In this document: piece after piece, positions 18,803-26,582 of the stretch | How the letters are laid out: each line of letters opens with the position of its first letter | Numbering within the stretch: position 1 is the stretch's first letter | Assembly (NCBI RefSeq): GCF_003730195.1 | Contig: NZ_QWGG01000003.1 | Location: 62,001 to 126,000 of the forward strand | Reading direction: 5' to 3' | Source: Halosimplex salinum | GTDB lineage: Archaea; Halobacteriota; Halobacteria; Halobacteriales; Haloarculaceae | Length of the DNA: 64,000 nucleotides | Translations under genes and position numbers: made by a program | The notes under the pieces: generated by a model | What the model saw: only the letters and a program-made list of their open reading frames with translations | Databases searched by the model: none | Told to the model about the DNA's origin: nothing

Positions 18803-20086
18803 GTGCGTCTCGTTCAGATCACGATCCCGACGGGCAAGCGCGAGACGGTCACGCGCGCGCTCGACGACGAGGAGATCGACTACATCATCACTGACGAGAC
18901 CAGCGCACGGGAGTACGCCGCCGTGGCGTACGTCCCGCTCCCCACCAACGCCGTCGAACCGGTGCTCGACACGCTCCGGTCGGCCGGCATCGACGAGAGC
19001 ACCTACACGGTCGTGCTGGACGCGGAGACGGTCGTGTCGGAGGACTTCGACGAGCTCGAAGAGCGGTACGCCGAGGAGAAGAGCACCGAACGGATCGCCC
19101 GGGAGGAACTCGTGGCGGCCGCGGAAGACCTCCTCCTGTCGATGCCGAACTACCTCGTGATGACCGTCGTGAGCGCCGTCATCGCGACGGCGGGCCTCCT
19201 GCTCGACTCGCCGGCCGTCATCGTCGGATCGATGGTGATCGCGCCGCTCATCGGGCCGGCGATGGCCGCCAGCGTCGGGACGGTCGTCGTCGACGACGAA
19301 CTGTTCGCCGAGGGGGTCAAACTCCAGGCCATCGGCGTACTCGTCTCGGTCGCCGCCGCCGCTGCATTCGCGTGGATCGTCAAGACGGTCCACCTGATAC
19401 CACCGTTCACCGACGTGACGGCGATCCCGGAGGTCAACAGCCGCCTCTCGCCCGACTTCCTCTCGCTCGTCGTCGCGCTCGGAGCCGGCGTCGCCGGTGC
19501 GCTCTCGCTGACAGCGGGGGTCTCCTCCGCCATCGTCGGCGTGATGATCGCCGTCGCGCTCATCCCGCCAGCCGCGACGGTCGGTATCGGCATCGCCTGG
19601 GGCCAGCCCGTGGTGTCGCTCGGCTCCGGGATCCTCGTGCTCGTGAACCTGTTGTCTATCAACCTCGCCGCGCTGGTCGTGCTCCGATACACCGGCTACC
19701 GCCCGACCAACTGGTTCCAGCTCGACGACGCCCGCGGCGCGACCATCCGCCGCGTCGGGATCCTCGTCGCCGCCATCGTCGTGCTGTCGGCCTTCCTCGG
19801 CGGCGTCACCTACGACTCCTTCCGCGGCGCGACCACCGAAGAGCGCATTCAGGAGTCGGTCAACGCCGGCGTCAACGAATCCGGCGTGGAGGCGGAGGTG
19901 ATCTCGATCGAGGTCAACCGGACCGGCGAGTTCATCCTCCGCCACCCCGTCGCGGTCACCGTGACGCTCGGCGTCGAGAGTCAGGACCACCCGCGGATGG
20001 CCAACGTGATCGACAGACGCGTCGAACGCGCCATCGATCGCGAGGTCCGCACGCAGGTCCGGTATCTCATCGTCGACTCCGCATGA
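18803..20086 (+). CDS. DUF389 family membrane protein (TIGR00341-like)
   Basis: A 427-residue protein of the DUF389 family, known from sequence only. An N-terminal soluble alpha/beta domain (VRLVQITIPTGKRETVTRAL) of about 100 residues is followed by about seven spans. These contain the family signatures SPAVIVGSMVIAPLIGPAMA and SSAIVGVMIAVALIPPAATVG. A soluble C-terminal part of about 90 residues closes it. The GTG at 18803 is chosen because the domain begins there; the frame is open much further upstream across the Hsp20 and aminotransferase intergenic zones but is not coding-like. Function is unknown. Confidence 0.9.
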   Translation: MRLVQITIPTGKRETVTRALDDEEIDYIITDETSAREYAAVAYVPLPTNAVEPVLDTLRSAGIDESTYTVVLDAETVVSEDFDELEERYAEEKSTERIAREELVAAAEDLLLSMPNYLVMTVVSAVIATAGLLLDSPAVIVGSMVIAPLIGPAMAASVGTVVVDDELFAEGVKLQAIGVLVSVAAAAAFAWIVKTVHLIPPFTDVTAIPEVNSRLSPDFLSLVVALGAGVAGALSLTAGVSSAIVGVMIAVALIPPAATVGIGIAWGQPVVSLGSGILVLVNLLSINLAALVVLRYTGYRPTNWFQLDDARGATIRRVGILVAAIVVLSAFLGGVTYDSFRGATTEERIQESVNAGVNESGVEAEVISIEVNRTGEFILRHPVAVTVTLGVESQDHPRMANVIDRRVERAIDREVRTQVRYLIVDSA

Positions 20087-20226
20087 CAGCCGTTCGTCAT
20101 TCGTGACCGACTGATACCACGGGAGTGCCCCGGTCGGGCGGGCGTCGGACGCCCGATTTCGGACCATCAAAGACGCGTTTGAGTTAACGTGACCGCTATT
20201 TGATACCGGGTCGTTGGGAGGGACGC

Positions 20227-20982
20227 ATGAACTCACGAGTAGCACTCGCCGGCGTGGCCGTCGTCGCGGCGCTGATGGCGACGGCAGGCGCCGCCACCGC
20301 GTTCGCGTCCGGCGGCGCGCCGGTACAGGCCCAGCAGCCCGCACAGCAGGAGATGAGTGACACGATCACGGTCGGTGCCTCCGGTCAGGTCCAGACCGAG
20401 GCCGACCGCGCGGTCGTCCGCGTCGGCGTCGTCGCGACGGGCGACGACATCGAGACGGTGCGCGAGCACCTCTCGACCAACGCGAGTCAGATGCGCGACG
20501 CGCTCGACGAGATCGGTATCGACGGGAGTCAGATCCGGACGGGGTACTACGACATCTCGACGAACCGCCGCTACGGCGCGCGAGACAGCGACGAGCCCCA
20601 GTACCGCGCGATCCACTCCTTCTCGATCACCGTCGAGGACCCCGACCGCGTCGGTGAAGTCGTCGACACGGCCGTGACCAACGGCGCGAACGAGGTCGAC
20701 GGCATCCAGTTCACCCTCTCGGCCGACAAGCGCGAAGAGCTCCGCCAGCAAGCACTGAGCGAAGCCATGGATTCGGCCCGCAGTGAGGCCGGCACCATCG
20801 CCGAGGCCGAAGACCTGACCGTCACCGGCCTCCAGCGCGCCTCCACCACGGAGTACAACTCCCGCCCCTACTCCCTGGAGAGCGCCGCCGTCGCCGACGC
20901 CGCCGGTGGGTCGACCTCCATCAACAGCGGCCCGGTCACCGTCAGCGCCGACGTCACCGTCGTCTACGAGGTCGGATCCTGA
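20227..20982 (+). CDS. Secreted SIMPL (DUF541) domain protein
   Basis: A 251-residue exported protein. An N-terminal hydrophobic signal segment (VALAGVAVVAALMATAGAA) is followed by a SIMPL domain starting DTITVGASGQVQTEADRAVV and ending GPVTVSADVTVVYEV. SIMPL proteins are periplasmic or surface proteins of uncertain role, and some bacterial members are linked to oxidative stress. The second ATG is chosen to give a proper signal peptide, and a TATTTGATA box stands 22-32 bases upstream. It is followed by a 23-bp tandem repeat. Confidence 0.88.
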   Translation: MNSRVALAGVAVVAALMATAGAATAFASGGAPVQAQQPAQQEMSDTITVGASGQVQTEADRAVVRVGVVATGDDIETVREHLSTNASQMRDALDEIGIDGSQIRTGYYDISTNRRYGARDSDEPQYRAIHSFSITVEDPDRVGEVVDTAVTNGANEVDGIQFTLSADKREELRQQALSEAMDSARSEAGTIAEAEDLTVTGLQRASTTEYNSRPYSLESAAVADAAGGSTSINSGPVTVSADVTVVYEVGS

Positions 20983-21038
20983 CGGGATCGGCCGCGTTAC
21001 CGACCGAAAATCAGCCTCTGACAGGCCCTTCGTCCCCC

Positions 21039-21153
21039 TGACGCACCTTCGTCCCTCCCCCTGACGCACCTTCGTCCCTCCCCCTGACGCACCTTCGTCC
21101 CTCCCCCTGACGCACCTTCGTCCCTCCCCCTGACGCGCCCATCGTCCCCCCTG
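21039..21153. repeat. 23-bp tandem repeat (minisatellite)
   Basis: The unit TGACGCACCTTCGTCCCTCCC plus two C occurs in exact 23-bp steps, with unit starts at 21039, 21062, 21085, 21108 and 21131. A degenerate unit starts at 21152. It lies between the SIMPL gene and the convergent NOG1-type GTPase gene and is not in a coding frame. There are no spacers between units, so it is not a CRISPR array. Confidence 0.9.
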
Positions 21154-21257
21154 ACGCTCCGCCCTCCCACCACCGCTCGCCGGTGGCGTTCGTCTCGTTC
21201 GGACAGCGCCGCCGCTCGCGGTCGAAGCTGCCGGAGAAAATGCGACGGGCTCTACCG

Positions 21258-22265
21258 TTACTGGCCTTCGTAGGGCAGTTCCGGTTCGTAGTCGACGGCG
21301 TCGACGGCGGCGTCGAGGACGTCCTGGACGTTCTCGTCCTCGGTGACGCTCATGTAGAGGTCGGCTTCCACGTCGCGCGAGCGGTCGGACTTGTTACAGA
21401 CCGTCAGGACCGGCACGTCGAAGCGGGCTTCGATGTCGTCCCGGAGCGCGAGTTGCAGGTCGAGCGGATAGCCACACTCCCCGCTGGCGTCGACGAGGAC
21501 GAGGACGGCGTCGGCGAGGTGCTTGACGGCGCTCGCGGCCTGGGACTCCACGTCGTTGCGCTCCTCGGGCGCGCGGTCGAGCAGTCCCGGCGTGTCCACG
21601 ATCTGGTAGCGGATGTGGCCGTCGTCGAAGTGGCCCACGCGGATCTCGGTGGTCGTGAACGGGTAGGACGCGATCTCGTTGCTGGCGTTCGTGACCGAGT
21701 TGACGAACGTGGACTTGCCGACGTTGGGGTAGCCGGCGACGACGATGGTCGGCTCGTCGGGGCGGATGTCGGGCAGGGTCTTCAGGTCGTCGCGCGCCGC
21801 GCCGACCGCCGCGAGGTCGTCCTCGACCTCCTCGACCACGTCGGCGATGCGGGCGAAGGCCTGTTTGCGGAGCTTCCGGGCGGTGTCGATGTCGCCGGTG
21901 GCGATGCGCCCCTGGTACTCGTCGCGGATCTCCGACGTCTTGCGGCTCGCCCAGTTGATCTCCGAGAGGTGCTGGCGAACGGCGTCGATGCCGCCGATGT
22001 CGGGCGTCTCGTCGCCCGTGGTGTTCGACGCGATGACGGCGTCGGCGAGTTCCTCGTAGAACGGGTCCAGATCGTCGAAGTCCGGCCAGTCGGTGACGAC
22101 GTTCTCCAGGTTGTCGGAGGCGATGTTCGACGCGGTCTGTAGCATCGATAGCGGGGCGTCGTGGCCGCTCTTGGCCCGCCCCGCGCGTGCGGCCCGCGAG
22201 AACGCCTTGTCCACCAGCTCCTCGGACGTCGGCGTCGTCGGCAGGTCCTCGAACGGTTGGCTCAT
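21258..22265 (-). CDS. NOG1 family GTPase
   Basis: A 335-residue TRAFAC-class GTPase of the Nog1/Obg group. Eukaryotic homologues act in large ribosomal subunit maturation; the archaeal role is inferred. A helical N-terminal domain of about 165 residues precedes the G domain. G1 is GYPNVGKST, the switch region is YPFTTTEIRVG, G3 is DTPGLLD, and G4 is CNKSD. A TATA-like TTTTACG lies 25-31 bases before the ATG (about 22290-22296). It is divergent from the glycine-rich membrane protein gene. Confidence 0.93.
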   Translation of the reverse strand: MSQPFEDLPTTPTSEELVDKAFSRAARAGRAKSGHDAPLSMLQTASNIASDNLENVVTDWPDFDDLDPFYEELADAVIASNTTGDETPDIGGIDAVRQHLSEINWASRKTSEIRDEYQGRIATGDIDTARKLRKQAFARIADVVEEVEDDLAAVGAARDDLKTLPDIRPDEPTIVVAGYPNVGKSTFVNSVTNASNEIASYPFTTTEIRVGHFDDGHIRYQIVDTPGLLDRAPEERNDVESQAASAVKHLADAVLVLVDASGECGYPLDLQLALRDDIEARFDVPVLTVCNKSDRSRDVEADLYMSVTEDENVQDVLDAAVDAVDYEPELPYEGQ

Positions 22266-22401
22266 TGCCCCCCGATAGACGGTCCCCGCGTAAAAGGCCG
22301 TTTACTCGCACTCGCCCGTGACAGAACCGCACGCGCCGAACGACCGACACCCGGCAGCTTCCGGGGAGACGCCTATCAGTCCCGCCGACCTATCACACGG
22401 C

Positions 22402-22767
22402 ATGACCGACTGGAGTGCTGTCGTCTGGGGATTCGTCGCCGGAATACTCGCGGGACTCGCCGCCTTCCTCGTCCCAGTCGTCGGCCACGTCGGCGCCGGT
22501 CTGATCGCCGGGTTCGTCGCCGGCTTCCTCTCCGGCGGCAGCCTCGGGAGCGGCGCCTGGCACGGCCTCCTCGCCGGCGCGCTCGGCGGCATCGTCCTCG
22601 TCGTTCTCACAGTACCTATCGCCGGCCTGCTCGGTGGCGCACTCGGTGGCCCCCTCGGCGGGCTCTTCGGCGGCCTGAGCGTCGTCGTGGTCGGCCTCGT
22701 CATCGCCTTCGTGTTCGCCCTCGACAGCGCGGTCGGCGGCGCGGTCGGCGCCGTGCTCGCCGACTGA
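22402..22767 (+). CDS. Glycine-rich membrane protein, DUF5518-like
   Basis: A 121-residue, almost entirely hydrophobic protein with about four spans packed with G-x-x-x-G patterns (GFVAGILAGLAAFLVP, GLLGGALGGPLGGLFGG). The pattern resembles haloarchaeal DUF5518 proteins, whose function is unknown. The internal ATG (MTDWSAVVWG) is chosen because the preceding 28 codons are polar and overlap the promoter zone of the GTPase gene. A similar gene follows at once (22816-23226), suggesting a tandem pair. Confidence 0.75.
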   Translation: MTDWSAVVWGFVAGILAGLAAFLVPVVGHVGAGLIAGFVAGFLSGGSLGSGAWHGLLAGALGGIVLVVLTVPIAGLLGGALGGPLGGLFGGLSVVVVGLVIAFVFALDSAVGGAVGAVLAD

Positions 22768-22784
22768 ACGACCCTCGCACCCGC

Positions 22785-22792
22785 AATTTAAG
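22785..22792 (+). promoter_or_regulatory. TATA-like box deciding the GTG start at 22816
   Basis: AATTTAAG is centred 28 bases before GTG 22816 in GC-rich DNA. This supports a leaderless transcript beginning at that GTG rather than at the ATG at 22792, which overlaps the box. Confidence 0.55.
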
Positions 22793-22815
22793 TGCGACCG
22801 CGGCCCGTCATCTGT

Positions 22816-23226
22816 GTGATTCGTCCGAGAGCGTTGGTCGCGGCGACCGCCGCGAACGTCGTGACTCTCGGCGTCCTGCTGGTCGCGACCGACGTGGTCC
22901 TGCTGGGGCCGTTCGCGGGCGGGCTCGTCGCCGGAGTCGTCGTCGGCGAGCGCCGCGACGGCGCGGTCACCGGCGGTCTCGCGGCAGTCCTCGCCCCGCC
23001 GGTCGGCGCCGCACTGGCGGCCCTGCTGACCGTTCTCGTGCTGGTCGTCGCGTCCCTCCTCGGGAGTTCGGCCGCCGTCCGGGGAGTCGGCGCCGCGGCC
23101 TTCGGCGTGGCGGCGCTCGGCCCGATCCTCGGGCTCACCGCGCTGCTCGTCTACGCCGTCTCGTTGCTCGTGTTCGTCCCGATCGGTATCCTCGGCGGCG
23201 TCGTCGGCGCGGCCGTCGTGGACTGA
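22816..23226 (+). CDS. Second DUF5518-like membrane protein
   Basis: A 136-residue protein with about four spans and glycine-rich helices (GLVAGVVVGERRDGAVTGGLAA, GILGGVVGAAVVD at the end). It resembles its upstream neighbour and the larger protein at 49092-49808, all apparently in the same haloarchaeal membrane family. The GTG start is supported by the box at 22785-22792. Function is unknown. Confidence 0.7.
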   Translation: MIRPRALVAATAANVVTLGVLLVATDVVLLGPFAGGLVAGVVVGERRDGAVTGGLAAVLAPPVGAALAALLTVLVLVVASLLGSSAAVRGVGAAAFGVAALGPILGLTALLVYAVSLLVFVPIGILGGVVGAAVVD

Positions 23227-23295
23227 GCGCGGCGGACGGACGACGGGAGCGAGCGACGGAGTCACCCTTTTGCCGGTCCCGTCCCGACCGTCGGT

Positions 23296-23610
23296 ATGGC
23301 TCGGATCGACGCGGGCGAGATTCTACCGAACGGCCACGTCCAGCAGATGGCCGCCGACGGAGAGGTCACACAGATGCACCGCGGCCACAGGTACGCCGAC
23401 GAGGGCGACACCTTCGAGATCGACGGCCAGACGTTCGAAGTGACGGACGTTACCCGTCGAACGCTGGGCGACCTCACCGACGAGGACGCACGCCGCGAGG
23501 GGTCTACAGATCTGGACGCGTACCAGGAGCGACTGAACCGCGTCCACGACGAGTTCGAGTGGGACGACGACAGCGAGGTCGTCCGTCACAGGTTCGAACC
23601 CCGGGCGTAG
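23296..23610 (+). CDS. ASCH domain protein
   Basis: A 104-residue protein matching the ASCH fold, a PUA-related RNA-binding beta barrel. Visible marks are GEILPNGHVQQMAADGEVTQMHRGHRYADEGD (in two parts), FEIDGQTFEVTDVTRRTLGDLTDEDARREG (in two parts) and the closing WDDDSEVVRHRFEP. ASCH proteins are thought to bind RNA or modified nucleosides; some bacterial members act on acetylated cytidine. The target here is unknown. Single gene. Confidence 0.85.
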   Translation: MARIDAGEILPNGHVQQMAADGEVTQMHRGHRYADEGDTFEIDGQTFEVTDVTRRTLGDLTDEDARREGSTDLDAYQERLNRVHDEFEWDDDSEVVRHRFEPRA

Positions 23611-23718
23611 GGCCCGGTAGGCCCGAGCGGAGAGAGGGCACGCTCAGACTGGTTCGATCGGCCGTCACGGCGTCACTACCCCAGCGTTCATTGCCGTCTC
23701 GGCCGTAGCTGCGACGCT

Positions 23719-24483
23719 ATGTCATCGCGCGAGCGAGGCCGAGTCGTCGTGATAACCGGCGCGAACGAGGGCATCGGCTATCACATGCTCACCCCGCTCG
23801 TCGAGCGCGGGTACCGGGTCGCCGGCCTCGACGTCGACGGAGCGCACGTCAGGTCGCTCCGGCGAGACCGCCCCGACAGCGTCCGCTTTGTCGAGTGCGA
23901 CGTGACCGCGGACGACGACGTCGAGGCCGCGATCGAGGAGATCGTGGCCGAGTGGGACCGGATCGACATCCTCGTCAACAACGCGGGGATCTTCAACTTC
24001 GCGCCGTTCGAAGACCAGACGCTCGCCGACACGAGACGCGAGTTCGAGGTGAACTACTTCGGGTACCTCCGGCTGATCCACGCCGTCCTCCCGCACATGA
24101 GAGCGCGCGGCGAGGGGATCGTCCACAACGTGAGTTCGGGGGCGGGGCTCGTCGGCCATCCCGGGCTCACCGGCTACGCTTCGACGAAAGGCGCGATCGA
24201 GGCGCTCGTCCGGTCCCTGCGGCTGGAACTGCGACACGAGAACGTCGCCTGTACACTGATGCACCCGCCCCTGACGAACACCCGTTCGACGGCCGAACTC
24301 GGCTACCCGGAGTCGTTCCTGAGCGACCCCGCTGCCGTCGGCCGGAAACTGGCCGGGAAGATCGAATCGACCGACGAGGTCATCGCCGCGGACTTGCAGA
24401 CCAGGGTGGGGCTGTACCTCTCACAGCGGTTCCCCTCACTCGTCAGACGGGGCACCGAACGGTTCGTCTCTCCCGACGAGTAG
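23719..24483 (+). CDS. SDR family oxidoreductase
   Basis: A 254-residue short-chain dehydrogenase/reductase of the classical type. The dinucleotide-binding motif is TGANEGIG. LDVDG after strand 2 is followed by CDVTADDDVEAAI. NNAG is present. A serine in NVSSGAG and the YASTK pair complete the catalytic set. An acid after beta2 suggests NAD(H) preference, but this is weak evidence. The substrate cannot be told. No operon partner: the next gene, hisE, is convergent. Confidence 0.92.
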   Translation: MSSRERGRVVVITGANEGIGYHMLTPLVERGYRVAGLDVDGAHVRSLRRDRPDSVRFVECDVTADDDVEAAIEEIVAEWDRIDILVNNAGIFNFAPFEDQTLADTRREFEVNYFGYLRLIHAVLPHMRARGEGIVHNVSSGAGLVGHPGLTGYASTKGAIEALVRSLRLELRHENVACTLMHPPLTNTRSTAELGYPESFLSDPAAVGRKLAGKIESTDEVIAADLQTRVGLYLSQRFPSLVRRGTERFVSPDE

Positions 24484-24546
24484 TCGCTTTCGCCTCGCGC
24501 GCCAGTCGCTACGTCCGAGCGGTCCAGCGACCGATAACGCCGGTCC

Positions 24547-24834
24547 CTACCGTCGCTCGGCTAGTTCGTCGCGCAGGTCGTCCAGGTCCATGTCCTTCAT
24601 CGCGAGGAGGACGAGCAGATGGTAGACGATGTCGGCCGATTCGTGGGCGATCTCCTCGCGGTCGTCGTCCTTCGCGGCGAGCAGCAGCTCCGTCGACTCC
24701 TCGCCCAGTTTCTCCAGGACGGCGTTCTCGCCTTTCTCGTGCGTGAACAGCGACGCTGTGTAGGAGTCCTCGGGCAGTTCCTCCTTGCGGTCCTCGATGA
24801 CGGCGAACAGCTCCTCTAGCACGTCGTCGGTCAT
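24547..24834 (-). CDS. hisE: Phosphoribosyl-ATP pyrophosphatase HisE
   Basis: Hydrolyses phosphoribosyl-ATP to phosphoribosyl-AMP and pyrophosphate, the second step of histidine synthesis. The 95-residue protein has the all-alpha MazG-like fold with metal-binding acids in LGEESTELLLAAKDDDREEIAHESADIVYHLLVLL (several E-x-x-E/D pairs). SYTASLFTHEKGENAVLEKL is also typical of HisE. It is a stand-alone domain, not fused to HisI, and no other his gene is nearby. Confidence 0.95.
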   Translation of the reverse strand: MTDDVLEELFAVIEDRKEELPEDSYTASLFTHEKGENAVLEKLGEESTELLLAAKDDDREEIAHESADIVYHLLVLLAMKDMDLDDLRDELAERR

Positions 24835-24942
24835 TACGCGCTCTGTCGGCGGCCTCGGGTAAGTCCCCTCGGGTTCGCGCTCGATGAACGGCTGGGAGCG
24901 AAGCCAGCGGGGCAGTCCGCCCGTGAGGCGGCGTTTACCCTG

Positions 24943-25254
24943 TCAGGACTGCGTGCGGTCCGTGAGCTTCGCCCGCCGTTCGGCGAACTCGGCGTCGTCG
25001 ATCTCGCCGCGTGCGTAGCGCCGTTCCAGAACGGTCGTCGGGTCGGCCGTACGAGGGGGCGTGGGCGACTCGCCCAGATGCCTTGCCAGCAGGTACACGG
25101 CAGCGGCGAGGAGGACGACCGAGAGGAGAACCCCAAGCACCCCCCAGACGAAGCCAAAGCCCGCGCCGCCGGCCCCACCGACCGGTCCCATCGGTCCCTG
25201 GTGAGGTCCGTGATGTTGACCGTGCTGGAACAGGAGCGTGATAGTTTCGATCAT
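24943..25254 (-). CDS. SHOCT domain membrane protein
   Basis: A 103-residue protein. A His/Gly/Pro-rich N-terminus (FQHGQHHGPHQGPMGP) is followed by one hydrophobic span (about 34-58) and a C-terminal SHOCT motif (TTVLERRYARGEIDDAEFAERRAKL), a short helical module of unknown role common in haloarchaeal small membrane proteins. The internal ATG is chosen because the 32 residues before it lack coding character. The His-rich stretch might bind metal; that is inference. Confidence 0.82.
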   Translation of the reverse strand: MIETITLLFQHGQHHGPHQGPMGPVGGAGGAGFGFVWGVLGVLLSVVLLAAAVYLLARHLGESPTPPRTADPTTVLERRYARGEIDDAEFAERRAKLTDRTQS

Positions 25255-25329
25255 GGGTGTCACCGTACGTGTGAACAGAGGTCGACCACGAACAAAAGGG
25301 CAGACGGCGATTGTCACTCCCCGGGAACG

Positions 25330-25629
25330 GCCCGCGAGCGCCACGCTCATGCTCGCGGGTCGCTTCGCTCGCGGGTCACTCCGTTCCCCGCTCGCCTCGC
25401 GGCGCTCGTTTCACTCGCGCCGCGCACTCCCCGCTCGCTATCCGAGGTCGCTCACTACGTCTGCGAACGAGCGGCGAAGCCGCTCGTTCGCATGGTCTGA
25501 GGGACCGACGGTCCCTCACTATTCGCGACCTCGCGTCTCACGGCTCACTACGTTCGCCGTTCGAGATACCGTGGCGCTCGCTACGCTCGCGCCACGCTCA
25601 TGCTCGCGGGTCACTCCGTTCCCCGCTCG
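25330..25629. repeat. Cluster of short palindromes between SHOCT and pdxT genes
   Basis: There is no gene here. The gap is tiled with inverted and direct repeats. Two perfect palindromes are at 25463-25491 (13-bp arms around GAA) and 25499-25517 (GAGGGACC-GAC-GGTCCCTC, identical to 2671-2689 in copy A). The phrase CTATCCGAGGTCGCTCACTACGT-like occurs twice, near 25440 and at the pdxT end. CCACGCTCATGCTCGCGGGT occurs near 25340 and again near 25594. It looks like accretion of small repeat units, one of which carries the pdxT 3' end. Confidence 0.8.
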
Positions 25630-26241
25630 CTATCCGAGGTCGCTCACTACGTTCGCGACCTCGCTTTCAAAAAACGCCAGGTCGTGAATCCGCGCGTCGT
25701 CGGTCAACTCCGGGTGGAACGAGGTCCCGACGACTGGGCCGTCCCGAACAGCGACGGGCCGCCCGTCCCACTCGGCCAGCACCTCTGCGTCGCCCACGGA
25801 GTCGATGAGCGGTGCGCGGATGAAGACGGCCGGGAAGGGCTCGTCGAGGCCGGTCACGTCGAGCGGTGCCTCGAAACTGTCCTTCTGTCGGCCGAAGGCG
25901 TTGCGCTCGACGGTCACGTCGATCAGTCCGAGCGAGTCGACGCGGTCGTCGTTCGGGTCCGTCGAGGCGACGATGAGACCGGCACACGTCGCCAACACGG
26001 GTTTGCCGGCGGCGACGTGCTCGGTTATCTCGGGGGCGATCCCCTCGTCGCGGAGGAGTCGCGAGATGGTCGTCGACTCGCCGCCGGGCAGGAGGAGGAT
26101 GTCGCAGTCGGGGACGGCCCCGGAGTGACGGATCTCGACGACGTCGGCGGTCTCGTCGTGACTGGCAGCGGCTCGTCGGATGGCGTCTGCGTGTTCGCTC
26201 ACGTCGCCCTGCACGGCGACGACGCCCGCCCTGATGGTCAT
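25630..26241 (-). CDS. pdxT: Pyridoxal 5'-phosphate synthase glutaminase PdxT
   Basis: The glutaminase subunit of the PdxS-PdxT complex; it releases ammonia from glutamine for pyridoxal phosphate synthesis. The 203 residues show GVVAVQGDVSEHADAI at the start, LLLPGGESTTI (oxyanion region), the nucleophile in LATCAGLIV, and the His-Glu pair in GTSFHPELTDD. The last ten or so codons, after HDLAFFESE, lie in a perfect palindrome (25635-25663), so the C-terminus may have been replaced by a repeat unit. pdxS is not in the window. Confidence 0.95.
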   Translation of the reverse strand: MTIRAGVVAVQGDVSEHADAIRRAAASHDETADVVEIRHSGAVPDCDILLLPGGESTTISRLLRDEGIAPEITEHVAAGKPVLATCAGLIVASTDPNDDRVDSLGLIDVTVERNAFGRQKDSFEAPLDVTGLDEPFPAVFIRAPLIDSVGDAEVLAEWDGRPVAVRDGPVVGTSFHPELTDDARIHDLAFFESEVANVVSDLG

Positions 26242-26320
26242 ACTCTCGCTTTCGGACGCGTGGCGAAAAACCTCTCGCTCTCCGCAGGTGTCGCGGCCCA
26301 GTCCCCGTCCACGGGACCGT

Positions 26321-26446
26321 TCAGTCGTCGGCCGATTCCTCGGCCGTCTCGTCCTCGTCGGCGTCTTCGCCCGGCGGCGCCGAGTACAGCATCCCGCGAC
26401 TCGCGCTGATTCGTGTCATTACCCCGTGTCCCGGATTCACACGCAT
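26321..26446 (-). CDS. 41-residue acidic small protein
   Basis: A short open frame that begins MRVNPGHGVMTRISASRG, continues MLYSAPPGEDADEDETAEE and ends ESADD. An internal Met gives a 32-residue alternative. I do not recognise a named family. Support comes from a TATA-like box (CTTAATATCT, 26471-26480) centred about 29 bases before the ATG and from the organised sequence: a basic start followed by an acidic tail. It sits upstream of pdxT on the same strand and divergent from prsW. Confidence 0.5.
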   Translation of the reverse strand: MRVNPGHGVMTRISASRGMLYSAPPGEDADEDETAEESADD

Positions 26447-26470
26447 AACCGTACCCCTCAGTTACCTACG

Positions 26471-26480
26471 AGATATTAAG
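26471..26480 (-). promoter_or_regulatory. TATA-like box of the 41-aa ORF
   Basis: CTTAATATCT on the minus strand lies 25-34 bases before the ATG at 26446 in an AT-rich island. A second AT-rich block, TCATATAAG, follows at 26492-26500. Confidence 0.5.
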
Positions 26481-26582
26481 ACAAACATAGGTCATATAAG
26501 GGGCGGGCTGGCGCGGTGCGGCGGCGCGTCGGGCGGGAGCACGGCCAAACTGTTAGGGACGGGGGACTCATACGGTGAGACC

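Noticed and set aside
21039-21153. CRISPR array
   Set aside because: The 23-bp units are directly adjacent with no spacers, and no cas gene is present.
25238-25808. Several 140-200 codon plus-strand frames over the palindrome cluster and pdxT
   Set aside because: They owe their length to the repeated GCTCGC-type sequence and lack protein-like composition.
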